A stretch of 11,877 nucleotides of DNA from JBBQTQ01 sp038213135 (GTDB lineage: Bacteria; Actinomycetota; Thermoleophilia; Gaiellales; Gaiellaceae): positions 1-11,877 of the forward strand of contig JBBQTQ010000083.1 of NCBI GenBank assembly GCA_038213135.1. The letters are read 5' to 3'. Position numbers and translations under genes: made by a program. Positions 1-5,638 of this stretch are shown in pieces; within the stretch, counting starts at the first letter, position 1; every line of letters starts with the position of its first letter. The notes under the pieces were generated by a model, which had not been told where the DNA came from, made no database searches, and saw only the letters and a program-made list of their open reading frames with translations.

Positions 1-1
1 C

Positions 2-1228
2 GTCTACTGGGCGGTCGGCTTCGGGCTGGCGTTCGGCGGCGGCCATGGCTTCATCGGCACGGACGGCTTCTTCCCCTCGGTCGAGTCGATGATCGCCGTC
101 GGCCAGAAGCCGTTCGACTGGTTCTCGGAGATCCCCGGCGCGGCCGGCTACCTCTTCGAAGTCGTGTTCGCAGGCGTCAGCCTCGCGATCGTGTGGGGCG
201 CGATGGCGGAGCGCGCGAAGCTCTGGGTCTACTTCGCCTTCGGCGGCGTCTTCACGATCATCTACTCGATCGTCTCGCACTGGATCTGGAGCCCGCACGG
301 CTGGCTGTTCAAGCACGGCATGCAGGACTTCGCCGGCTCGACGGTCGTCCACTATCAAGGTGCGCTCGCCGCACTCGCGGGCGCGTTGATCCTCGGCCCG
401 CGGATCGGGAAGTTCGGCACGGACGGGCGCGCGAACCCGATCCCGGGACACAACATCCCCTACGCCGTTCTCGGCACCTTGATCCTCTGGTTCGGCTGGT
501 TCGGCTTCAACCCGGGCTCGACGCTCGCGGTCGTCACCGGCCACCACATCGGCTTCTTCGGCTACGTCGCGCTGACAACGAACGTGGCCGCGGCGGCCGG
601 TGCGCTCGGCGGCATCCTCACGGCCTGGGTCGTGCTGGGGAAGCCCGACATCTCGATGATGCTGAACGGCGTGATCGCCGCGCTCGTGGCGATCACCGCC
701 GCGTCGGGATTCGTGGCCCCCTGGGCGGCCGTCGTGATCGGCTTCGTCGCGGCCGGGATCGCGGTCGTGGGCGTGATCGGCGTCGAGCGGATCGGGATCG
801 ACGACCCGATCGGAGCGGTCGCGGTGCATGGCTGCGCGGGCGTCTGGGGGACGCTTGCGACGGGAATCTTCGCCGTCCCCTCGCTCGCGAGCAATCTCGC
901 GACCGGCAGCGGCGGCCTCGTCTACACCGGCAGCTTCCACCAGCTCGGCGTGCAGGCCCTCGGGCTGGCCGCCGTCGGCGGCTTCACCTTCGCGGCCTCG
1001 TTCGGCTCGCTGTGGGTGATGAAGCGGCTGTGGGGAATCCGCGTCGAGGCGGAGACCGAGACGGCCGGCCTGGACGTCTCCGAGCACGGCATGTGGGGCT
1101 ATCCCGAGTTCTACATCCCGGTTCCCGGCGGCTACGGCACGGAGTCCCACTCGCACCTCGTCTCGCGCGGGCATGCCCACGCGGCGGGGCCGGCGGTGGT
1201 GCCGAAGGCGGTGCCGGAGGCCACATAG
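2..1228 (+). CDS. amt: Ammonium transporter (Amt/AmtB family), 5' end cut by window
   Basis: Inner-membrane channel for ammonium/ammonia uptake. The frame is open from base 2, so the protein starts before the window; 408 C-terminal residues are visible and the ATG at 89 is internal. Family landmarks appear in order: a GAMAERAK segment, DFAGSTVVH (the conserved Asp and first pore His), GWFGFNPGST, and DDPIGAVAVHGCAGVWGT (second pore His). The C-terminal tail GLDVSEHG matches the cytoplasmic region that contacts the regulator GlnK in this family. Roughly ten hydrophobic segments remain visible. The last 30 residues carry five His (SHSHLVSRGHAHA), longer than the usual tail. No glnK is seen downstream: the next gene starts 9 bases after the stop and encodes an unrelated protein. 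Any glnK would lie upstream or elsewhere. Confidence 0.95.
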   Translation, partial: VYWAVGFGLAFGGGHGFIGTDGFFPSVESMIAVGQKPFDWFSEIPGAAGYLFEVVFAGVSLAIVWGAMAERAKLWVYFAFGGVFTIIYSIVSHWIWSPHGWLFKHGMQDFAGSTVVHYQGALAALAGALILGPRIGKFGTDGRANPIPGHNIPYAVLGTLILWFGWFGFNPGSTLAVVTGHHIGFFGYVALTTNVAAAAGALGGILTAWVVLGKPDISMMLNGVIAALVAITAASGFVAPWAAVVIGFVAAGIAVVGVIGVERIGIDDPIGAVAVHGCAGVWGTLATGIFAVPSLASNLATGSGGLVYTGSFHQLGVQALGLAAVGGFTFAASFGSLWVMKRLWGIRVEAETETAGLDVSEHGMWGYPEFYIPVPGGYGTESHSHLVSRGHAHAAGPAVVPKAVPEAT

Positions 1229-1231
1229 GCT
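1226..1231 (+). promoter_or_regulatory. Candidate -10 hexamer for leaderless PPOX mRNA
   Basis: TAGGCT fits TANNNT and overlaps the stop codon of amt. Six bases separate it from the GTG start, so transcription would begin at or next to the start codon. No -35 was identified and no Shine-Dalgarno lies in the 9-base gap. Confidence 0.3.
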
Positions 1232-1237
1232 ACGGGC

Positions 1238-1657
1238 GTGCTCGTCGACACTTCGACCGACTTCGGATCACGGGTCGCGCGACGGCTCCGCGAGGAGATC
1301 GTCGCGTGGCTCGTGACCGTCGGTCGTGACGGAACGCCGGTGCCCGTGCCGGTCTGGTTCCTCTGGGACGGCGACGACGAGCTGCTGATCTACAGCAAGC
1401 CGGACACGCCGAAGCTGCGGAACATCGCGCGGAATCCGCGGGTAGCCGTCCATCTGGACGGCAACGGCCGCGGCGGTGACATCGTCATCCTGACCGGGGA
1501 TGCCCGCCTGACGGACGACCCGCCTGCACCGGAGGTGCCGGAGTACGTCGAGAAATACGAGCCGCGGATCGCCGAGCTCGGCTGGACGGCCGACTCGTTC
1601 GCAAAGGACTACTCGGTGGCCTTACGGGTCAAGGCCGACCGCGTTCGCGGGCACTAG
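1238..1657 (+). CDS. PPOX-class, probable F420-dependent protein, Rv3369-like
   Basis: A 139-residue split-barrel flavin/deazaflavin-binding protein of the pyridoxamine-5'-phosphate-oxidase superfamily. It closely follows the Rv3369-type actinobacterial subfamily: WLVTVGRDGTPVPVPVWFLWDG (about residues 24-45), YSKPDTPKLRNIARNPRVAVHLDG (52-75), GGDIVILTGDA (79-89), and a VRGH C-terminus. Members are thought to bind F420 or flavin as small cytoplasmic reductases; the substrate is unknown. The GTG start is chosen because homology begins soon after it and no upstream start is available. A TAGGCT hexamer ends 6 bases before the GTG, which fits leaderless transcription. The last 29 bases overlap the 3' end of the opposing gene (stop at 1629). 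Confidence 0.88.
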   Translation: MLVDTSTDFGSRVARRLREEIVAWLVTVGRDGTPVPVPVWFLWDGDDELLIYSKPDTPKLRNIARNPRVAVHLDGNGRGGDIVILTGDARLTDDPPAPEVPEYVEKYEPRIAELGWTADSFAKDYSVALRVKADRVRGH

Positions 1658-2336
1658 CGTGCGAGGGTCGCTGTGCCTGATTGTCAAGGAGAGGCACAGC
1701 GGGAAGCGAGGGCTTCATGGCGTCAACCGAGCTGAGGTCTTGCTCTAGCTGGGCGACGAGCGCCTGCACGTCGTCTCGGTAGTGAGCGAGCGCAAGATCT
1801 AGGCGGAAGTCGAACCACCCCGAGAGCTCGGGGCCGTAATGAACCGTCGTCGGCTTTTGTCGGTTAGAGACCGAGAAGATGGTGGAACCGTCTTCGGTGT
1901 GATGGAAGCCGACCATCTTGTCGAAGCGGCACTCTCGGGTCTGCCTCAATCCCTGAAACACCACGCGCTGATTGGTTACGAAGACCGTTCCTACATCGAT
2001 CGCTGTTGGGACGGGCGCTCCTTGTACGAAGTGGCCGCGAGAGCTGCCAACGCGGTAACGGACAGAGCGGCCGCCGATGCTGCCGATGGGGATCGAGACG
2101 CCACTAGACCGGCCCGCCCACTGGCCGGCGCCGCGTCTCTCCTCGACCAGACTGGTGCCTGTGATCGCAGCGAAGACGGCTTCGCCCCTCTTCAAGATGA
2201 TGTCGCTCGATGGCTCGCCGCAGTAGGTCTGCGCGAGTTCGAGGAGACCCGCGGAGGCGTCGCGCTGCTGCTGCCAGCGCGCCATTTCCGTCGCGTAGTG
2301 CTTCGCAGCCTTCTTCGCTCGGTGCTTGTCGAACAT
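1629..2336 (-). CDS. Hypothetical protein with PH-like beta-rich core
   Basis: A 235-residue protein that I cannot name. Residues 1-40 are helical and charged (DKHRAKKAAKHYATEMARWQQQRD). Residues about 85-165 look like a beta-rich bacterial PH-like fold: GSSRGHFVQGAPVP, then DVGTVFVTNQRVVFQG and RECRFDKMVGFHHTEDGSTI. A helical stretch DFRLDLALAHYRDDVQALVAQLEQ follows. It has no signal peptide or membrane segment, so it is probably cytoplasmic. The ATG at 2336 is supported by a good promoter ending 11 bases upstream. The C-terminal tail is read antisense to the end of the PPOX gene and contains an inverted repeat at 1669-1701, so the tail is the least certain part. Base composition appears less GC-rich than in the purine genes, which may mean horizontal acquisition. 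Confidence 0.75.
   Translation of the reverse strand: MFDKHRAKKAAKHYATEMARWQQQRDASAGLLELAQTYCGEPSSDIILKRGEAVFAAITGTSLVEERRGAGQWAGRSSGVSIPIGSIGGRSVRYRVGSSRGHFVQGAPVPTAIDVGTVFVTNQRVVFQGLRQTRECRFDKMVGFHHTEDGSTIFSVSNRQKPTTVHYGPELSGWFDFRLDLALAHYRDDVQALVAQLEQDLSSVDAMKPSLPAVPLLDNQAQRPSHASARERGRP
1668..1702 (+). terminator. Hairpin after the PPOX gene, inside the opposing ORF
   Basis: A perfect 10-bp inverted repeat, CGCTGTGCCT at 1669-1678 and AGGCACAGCG at 1692-1701, with a 13-base loop and one flanking G-U pair. It begins 12 bases after the PPOX stop, the usual place for a terminator, but has no T-tract. It lies within the C-terminal coding region of the minus-strand gene, so it may stop readthrough from the left or act as an mRNA 3' structure. 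Confidence 0.45.
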
Positions 2337-2347
2337 CGGCCGACGCG

Positions 2348-2376
2348 AGCGTAGACGCTACTACCGTCTCTGTCGA
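2348..2376 (-). promoter_or_regulatory. Sigma70-type promoter for the PH-like hypothetical gene
   Basis: On the minus strand, a -35 box TCGACA (2376-2371; one mismatch to TTGACA), a spacer of exactly 17 bases, and a -10 box TACGCT (2353-2348; fits TANNNT). The predicted transcription start near 2341 lies about 5 bases before the ATG at 2336. This is the best-formed promoter in the window and implies a near-leaderless mRNA. Confidence 0.6.
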
Positions 2377-2428
2377 TTCGAACCGTGGCCGAGATTTCTT
2401 CCACCGAGCCCGGCGTATCTGCTACTGG

Positions 2429-2923
2429 CTAGCCCCCGTAGCGCGGCTGCAGGTACGCCTTGCAGTCCGGGGTGACGCGACGCGTGATTCCTGTTCCGTA
2501 GGCGATGTAGCCGCGGATGTCGTCGATCTCCGCCTGCACTTCGGCGGCACAGCGGAGTGGTAGAACGGCTGCGGGTGTCGGCTTCGTGCCGCCCTGCAGC
2601 TTCTTGATGGCAGCAGCGTTCGCATTCACCGCGGCCTGAGTCTGCTTGGCGAGCGTCTCGACGCCTGTTCGCAGGCTGGTGAGCGCTCCCTCGACGGACG
2701 TAACCCGCTGGAGCAAGGCATCGGCCCGCGTGTCCTGGCCGCTCTTCGCCGGGCGAAGCGCGACCCAGGCGACCGCGATCGTCAGCAGGAAGACCATGAT
2801 CCCGAGTGCGATCAGGATGCCGTTCGAGCTGTTGTTGCTGCTCGACTGGCGGTGGACAGGCTGGCGCGTGGCCCGTGGATAGAGCGTTCCACTCTCGGCA
2901 CCGACGCGTTGCACACGCTGCAC
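2429..2923 (-). CDS. Single-pass membrane protein with coiled coil, unrecognised
   Basis: From the GTG at 2923 this is 164 residues. A polar N-terminus rich in Ser/Asn (SSSNNSSN) is followed by one strong membrane segment at about residues 36-56 (ILIALGIMVFLLTIAVAWVAL). A likely coiled coil follows at about 69-110 (VTSVEGALTSLRTGVETLAKQ and beyond). The C-terminal domain has two Cys (about 125 and 154) that could form a disulfide if it lies outside the cell. The start is uncertain: the frame is open to ATG 3013, but that would overlap the divergent gene starting at 2948. TTG 2932 and GTG 2914 are also possible. Another frame begins at ATG 2927 with a CxxC motif (see findings). It lies 92 bases upstream of the PH-like gene, which has its own promoter. 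Function unknown. Confidence 0.6.
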   Translation of the reverse strand: MQRVQRVGAESGTLYPRATRQPVHRQSSSNNSSNGILIALGIMVFLLTIAVAWVALRPAKSGQDTRADALLQRVTSVEGALTSLRTGVETLAKQTQAAVNANAAAIKKLQGGTKPTPAAVLPLRCAAEVQAEIDDIRGYIAYGTGITRRVTPDCKAYLQPRYGG

Positions 2924-2934
2924 ACATCTCAAAG

Positions 2935-2940
2935 TAGGTT
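2935..2940 (+). promoter_or_regulatory. Candidate -10 hexamer for the 86-residue protein gene
   Basis: TAGGTT (fits TANNNT) ends 7 bases before the ATG at 2948, a spacing that predicts a start site at or next to the ATG. It overlaps the 5' end of the divergent membrane-protein gene. No convincing -35 is present at 17 bases; TTGCAC at 2909-2914 is too far away. Confidence 0.3.
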
Positions 2941-2947
2941 GGATGGC

Positions 2948-3208
2948 ATGGCAAAGCAACCCGTCACACCGTGGGGCAGGGCAGAGGTGGTCGACGAGCT
3001 GACGCTCCCGCAACGCGCCGGCGACAAGCGCTTCTCGTCGATCGTGCAGTTACTCGAGGGCGAGAAGGGCGAGCGGCTCGTGCGCTTCGCCTACGCGACC
3101 GACGGCGTCGCGCGGCGCGGGCCGGTCACCTTGCGGGCTCGCGACCTGGCGAAGCTCAGAGAGGCACTGGTCGACCACCCGGAGCTGGCGAGCGCGCTCG
3201 GAATCTGA
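2948..3208 (+). CDS. Hypothetical protein, 86 residues
   Basis: An 86-residue cytoplasmic protein without recognised family. It starts MAKQPVTPWG and contains RFSSIVQLLEGEKGERLVRFAYATDG, RRGPVTLRARDLAKLREAL and a short C-terminus ending SALGI. The predicted pattern is beta strands followed by a helix, with many Arg and Leu. The start at 2948 is preferred over upstream options because earlier in-frame residues are low in coding character and would run into the divergent gene. It precedes the antitoxin gene by about 30 bases but seems independent, since that gene has its own operator-like region. The phrase GPVTLRARDL followed by a helix recalls small single-domain regulatory proteins, but I do not assign a role. 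Confidence 0.7.
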   Translation: MAKQPVTPWGRAEVVDELTLPQRAGDKRFSSIVQLLEGEKGERLVRFAYATDGVARRGPVTLRARDLAKLREALVDHPELASALGI

Positions 3209-3215
3209 GACTTAG

Positions 3216-3243
3216 ATGACCGTGGTACCGTGACCATGGTCAT
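3216..3243 (+). promoter_or_regulatory. Imperfect palindromic operator and -10 of the toxin-antitoxin operon
   Basis: A 28-base imperfect palindrome: ATGACC at its left edge mirrors GGTCAT at its right edge, and TGGT pairs with ACCA inside. Eleven of 14 positions per half are symmetric. It also holds a direct repeat, ACCGTG at 3219-3224 and 3227-3232. A TANNNT-type hexamer, TACCGT (3226-3231), sits in the middle, 10 bases before ATG 3242. Antitoxins of this class usually repress their own operon by binding such sites; that role here is inferred. Confidence 0.5.
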
Positions 3244-3472
3244 GGAGGAGCTGAAAATCTCAGCGAGCCAGTTCAAAGCCCGGTGCCTGGCTCTGCTCGA
3301 CGAAGTCGCGGCCACGGGGCGGCCGATCGTCGTCACCAAGCGGGGACGCCCCGTTGCCAGGGTGGTGGCCGCCAATGCGCCTGGCTCGCTCGAGGGAAGC
3401 ATCACCTTCCTCGTTAGTGACGACGAGTTGCTCGAGCCAATCGACGTGCCCTGGGACGTCTACGAGGAGTGA
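3242..3472 (+). CDS. Type II antitoxin, Phd/YefM (VapB-like) family
   Basis: A 76-residue antitoxin that should neutralise the PIN toxin encoded next and repress the operon. The N-terminus is the typical Phd/YefM DNA-binding part: LKISASQFKARCLALLDEVAATGRPIVVTKRGRPVARVVA. The acidic C-terminus (DDELLEPIDVPWDVYEE) is the expected toxin-wrapping region. GTG 3230 and ATG 3236 are in frame upstream. ATG 3242 is preferred because family homology starts there and because the -10 candidate and palindrome would place the transcription start after the earlier codons. The stop overlaps the toxin start by four bases (GTGA at 3469-3472), so translation is coupled. Confidence 0.88.
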   Translation: MEELKISASQFKARCLALLDEVAATGRPIVVTKRGRPVARVVAANAPGSLEGSITFLVSDDELLEPIDVPWDVYEE

Positions 3473-3858
3473 TCGTCCTCGACACGCATGCGTGGCTGTG
3501 GTGGATGGTCGCGCCCAAGAAGCTCTCTTCCCGAGCGCGCGCGGCGATCGAGGATTCCGAAGCGATCGGCGTGAGCACGATGAGCTGCTGGGAAGTCGCG
3601 ATGCTCGCTGAGCGGGGCAGGATCGAGCTGGAAAGCGACGTTGTCACGTGGATCGGGAGGGCGCTGGCAACCGAGCGGGTTGAAGCGATCGAGCTCACGC
3701 CTCCGATCGCGGTCTCTGCGGCTCTTCTGGAGCGGAGAGGATTCCACCGAGATCCGGCCGACCGGATCATCTACGCAAGCGCCCGCGAGCGGCGCGCCAA
3801 GCTCGTCACGAAGGACTCGAGGCTGCACAAGCTCGACCGCGCGAACACCGTCTGGTAG
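3469..3858 (+). CDS. vapC: VapC-type PIN-domain toxin ribonuclease
   Basis: A 129-residue PIN-domain protein; members cleave RNA, often tRNA or rRNA, when released from antitoxin. The acidic metal-binding residues are present: Asp5 in MIVLDTHAWLWW, Glu42 in SCWEVAML, Asp95 and Asp98 in HRDPADR, and Asp116 in TKDSRL. The HRDPADR form is typical of the subfamily paired with Phd-like antitoxins. The GTG start is fixed by the GTGA overlap with the antitoxin and by Asp5; GAGGA directly abuts it, too close to act as a normal ribosome site. The stop codon (3856-3858) is immediately followed by the purQ stop on the other strand, with no spacer. All catalytic residues look intact, so the toxin is probably functional. 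Confidence 0.92.
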   Translation: MIVLDTHAWLWWMVAPKKLSSRARAAIEDSEAIGVSTMSCWEVAMLAERGRIELESDVVTWIGRALATERVEAIELTPPIAVSAALLERRGFHRDPADRIIYASARERRAKLVTKDSRLHKLDRANTVW

Positions 3859-4542
3859 TCAGGCGGTGGCGAGCGAGCGGTCGCGCGCCGCATCGACGAG
3901 CGCGGCCAGGATTAGGGCGCCGTCGCCCGAGCCGAGCAGCGGGTCGACCGCGTGCTCGGGGTGGGGCATCAGGCCCATCACGTTGCCGGCGGCGTTGATC
4001 ACGCCCGCGATGTCGTCGGTCGAGCCGTTCGGGTTGTCCTCGTCGTAGCGCAGGACGACCTGGCTCTGCGGCAGGTCGGCCGGCGGTACGTAACAGCCCT
4101 CGCCGTGCTTGACGGGGATCGTCAGCCGCTGCCCGGCGAAGCAGCGCGTAGTGAAAAGGGTCTCCGCCCGCTCGACGTGCAGCGCCACGTCGCGGCAGAC
4201 GAACCGCAACGACGCGTTCGTGCGCAGTACGCCTGGGAGCAGGCCCGCTTCGCAGAGAATCTGGAAGCCGTTGCAGATCCCGAGCACCGGGCCGCCCTCG
4301 GCGGCGAACGCTTCGACTGCGGCCATCACCGGCGCGAAGCGGGCGATCGCTCCGCAGCGGAGGTAGTCACCGTACGAGAACCCGCCGGGGAGGACGACCG
4401 CTCCGGTGTCGCCCGGCAGCTCCGGCTCGGCGTGCCAGACGAGGACAGGATCGGCACCGACCGCCGCGAGCGCATACGCCGCGTCCCGGTCGTCGTTCGA
4501 CCCCGGGAAGACGATCACTGCGACGCGCGGACTGTCCTCCAT
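3859..4542 (-). CDS. purQ: FGAM synthase subunit PurQ (glutamine amidotransferase)
   Basis: The glutaminase subunit of phosphoribosylformylglycinamidine synthase, which passes ammonia from glutamine to PurL with PurS as bridge (step 4 of purine synthesis). From ATG 4542 it is 227 residues. The class I amidotransferase triad is visible: Cys90 in GICNGFQIL, and His194 and Glu196 in MPHPEHAVD. The N-terminus VAVIVFPGSNDDRD and the loop LPGGFSYGDYLRCG are typical. An open frame continues 20 codons upstream, but ATG 4542 matches the family start and overlaps the purS stop by one base (TGATG). It is the last gene of the purine run; purL does not follow. Confidence 0.96.
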   Translation of the reverse strand: MEDSPRVAVIVFPGSNDDRDAAYALAAVGADPVLVWHAEPELPGDTGAVVLPGGFSYGDYLRCGAIARFAPVMAAVEAFAAEGGPVLGICNGFQILCEAGLLPGVLRTNASLRFVCRDVALHVERAETLFTTRCFAGQRLTIPVKHGEGCYVPPADLPQSQVVLRYDEDNPNGSTDDIAGVINAAGNVMGLMPHPEHAVDPLLGSGDGALILAALVDAARDRSLATA

Positions 4543-4781
4543 CAGCGCTCGAGCTCGATCTCGTAGCTCTCGATCAGCGGGTTCGCGAGCAGTTGCTCGC
4601 ACATGCGCTCTATCTCGGCGCGGGCGGCCACCGGGTCGGCCGCCTCGACCTCCAGGTCGACGACGCGGCCGATCCGAGCATCGGCGACGGCGAAGCCGAG
4701 CTGGCGCAGCGAGCTCTCGACCGCCTGCCCCTGCGGGTCGAGGATGCCGGCCTTCGGCCGCACGAGCACGGTGGCCCTCAC
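4542..4781 (-). CDS. purS: FGAM synthase subunit PurS
   Basis: A 79-residue small subunit that links PurQ and PurL in the multi-subunit FGAM synthase found in Gram-positive bacteria and archaea. Visible family features are VLVRPKAGILDPQGQAVESSLRQLGF at the N-terminus, then VGRVVDLEVE-like strands (here IGRVVDLEVEAAD) and a C-terminus LLANPLIESYEIELER. The start is GTG; its first bases overlap the purC stop (GTGA, four bases), and its stop overlaps the purQ ATG by one base. No separate promoter is seen, so it depends on the upstream operon. Confidence 0.95.
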   Translation of the reverse strand: MRATVLVRPKAGILDPQGQAVESSLRQLGFAVADARIGRVVDLEVEAADPVAARAEIERMCEQLLANPLIESYEIELER

Positions 4782-5638
4782 CGCAGCACCACGTCCGGAT
4801 CGGCGAGGTAGTCGTCGAAGGCGATCCCGGTCAGCCGCTCGAACGCCTCGACGTAACGAGCCCGCGTGCCGGTGACGACGTCCTGCGGCAGCTCGGGCCC
4901 GGGGTAGGTCTTGTTCCAGCCGAGCGTCTCGCAGTAGTCACGGACGAACTGCTTGTCGAACGAAGGTTGCGGCCCGCCGGGTGCGTACTCGTCCGCCGGC
5001 CAGAAGCGTGAGGAGTCGGGCGTCAGCGCCTCGTCGGCGAGCACGAGCTCCCCGTCGGCGAGGCCGAACTCGAACTTCGTGTCGGCGATGACGATCCCGC
5101 GGGAGAGCGCGTGCTCCGCCGCGAACCCGTACAACGCGAGCGCCGTCCGCTCGACCTCCTCGTAGCGCTCGGCGCCGACGAGCTCCGCCGCCTGCTCGGC
5201 GTCGATGTTCTCGTCGTGGCCGGTCGTCGCCTTGGTCGAGGGCGTGAAGATCGGCTCGGGAAGGCGCGACGACTCGACCAGGCCCTCTGGGAGCGCGCGG
5301 CCGGAGGTGGAGCCCGTCCGCTGGTAGTCCTTCCAACCCGACCCGGCGAGGTAGCCGCGGACGACGCACTCGAGCGGCAGCATCTCCAGGCGCCGACACT
5401 CGGTCGAGCGCCCGTCCTCGCGCAGGGCGAGCAGGTGGTTCGGGCAGAGCTCGCGCGTGCGCGCGAACCAGAACGCGGAGAGCCCGGTGAGGACGCGCCC
5501 CTTGTCCGGAATCTCGGTCGGGAGCACGATGTCGAAGGTCGAGATCCGATCGCTGGCGACGAGCAGCAGACGCGCATCGTCGAGCGCGTACAGCTCGCGG
5601 ACCTTGCCGCTGCCGACGTGGACGGCTGCCTCAGGCAT
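4778..5638 (-). CDS. purC: SAICAR synthetase PurC
   Basis: Joins CAIR and aspartate with ATP to give SAICAR. At 286 residues it belongs to the longer, yeast ADE1-like form rather than the ~237-residue E. coli type. Landmarks are GSGKVRELY (9-17), LLVASDRISTFDIVLPTEIPDKG (25-47), ECVVRGYLAGSGWKDY (90-105), TPSTKATTGHDENI (132-145), IADTKFEFG (184-192) and DEALTPDSSRFWP (202-214). The ATG at 5638 is preceded six bases upstream by a very strong ribosome site. It overlaps the purB end by eight bases and the purS start by four, so it sits inside a tightly coupled operon. Confidence 0.97.
   Translation of the reverse strand: MPEAAVHVGSGKVRELYALDDARLLLVASDRISTFDIVLPTEIPDKGRVLTGLSAFWFARTRELCPNHLLALREDGRSTECRRLEMLPLECVVRGYLAGSGWKDYQRTGSTSGRALPEGLVESSRLPEPIFTPSTKATTGHDENIDAEQAAELVGAERYEEVERTALALYGFAAEHALSRGIVIADTKFEFGLADGELVLADEALTPDSSRFWPADEYAPGGPQPSFDKQFVRDYCETLGWNKTYPGPELPQDVVTGTRARYVEAFERLTGIAFDDYLADPDVVLR

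Noticed and set aside
1839..2354. 171-codon plus-strand frame opposite the PH-like gene
   Set aside because: No start signal or family features; the minus strand has a well-formed promoter and a plausible fold.
3469..3858. Toxin gene as an inactivated relic because it abuts purQ
   Set aside because: All acidic active-site residues and the antitoxin overlap are intact, so no sign of decay.
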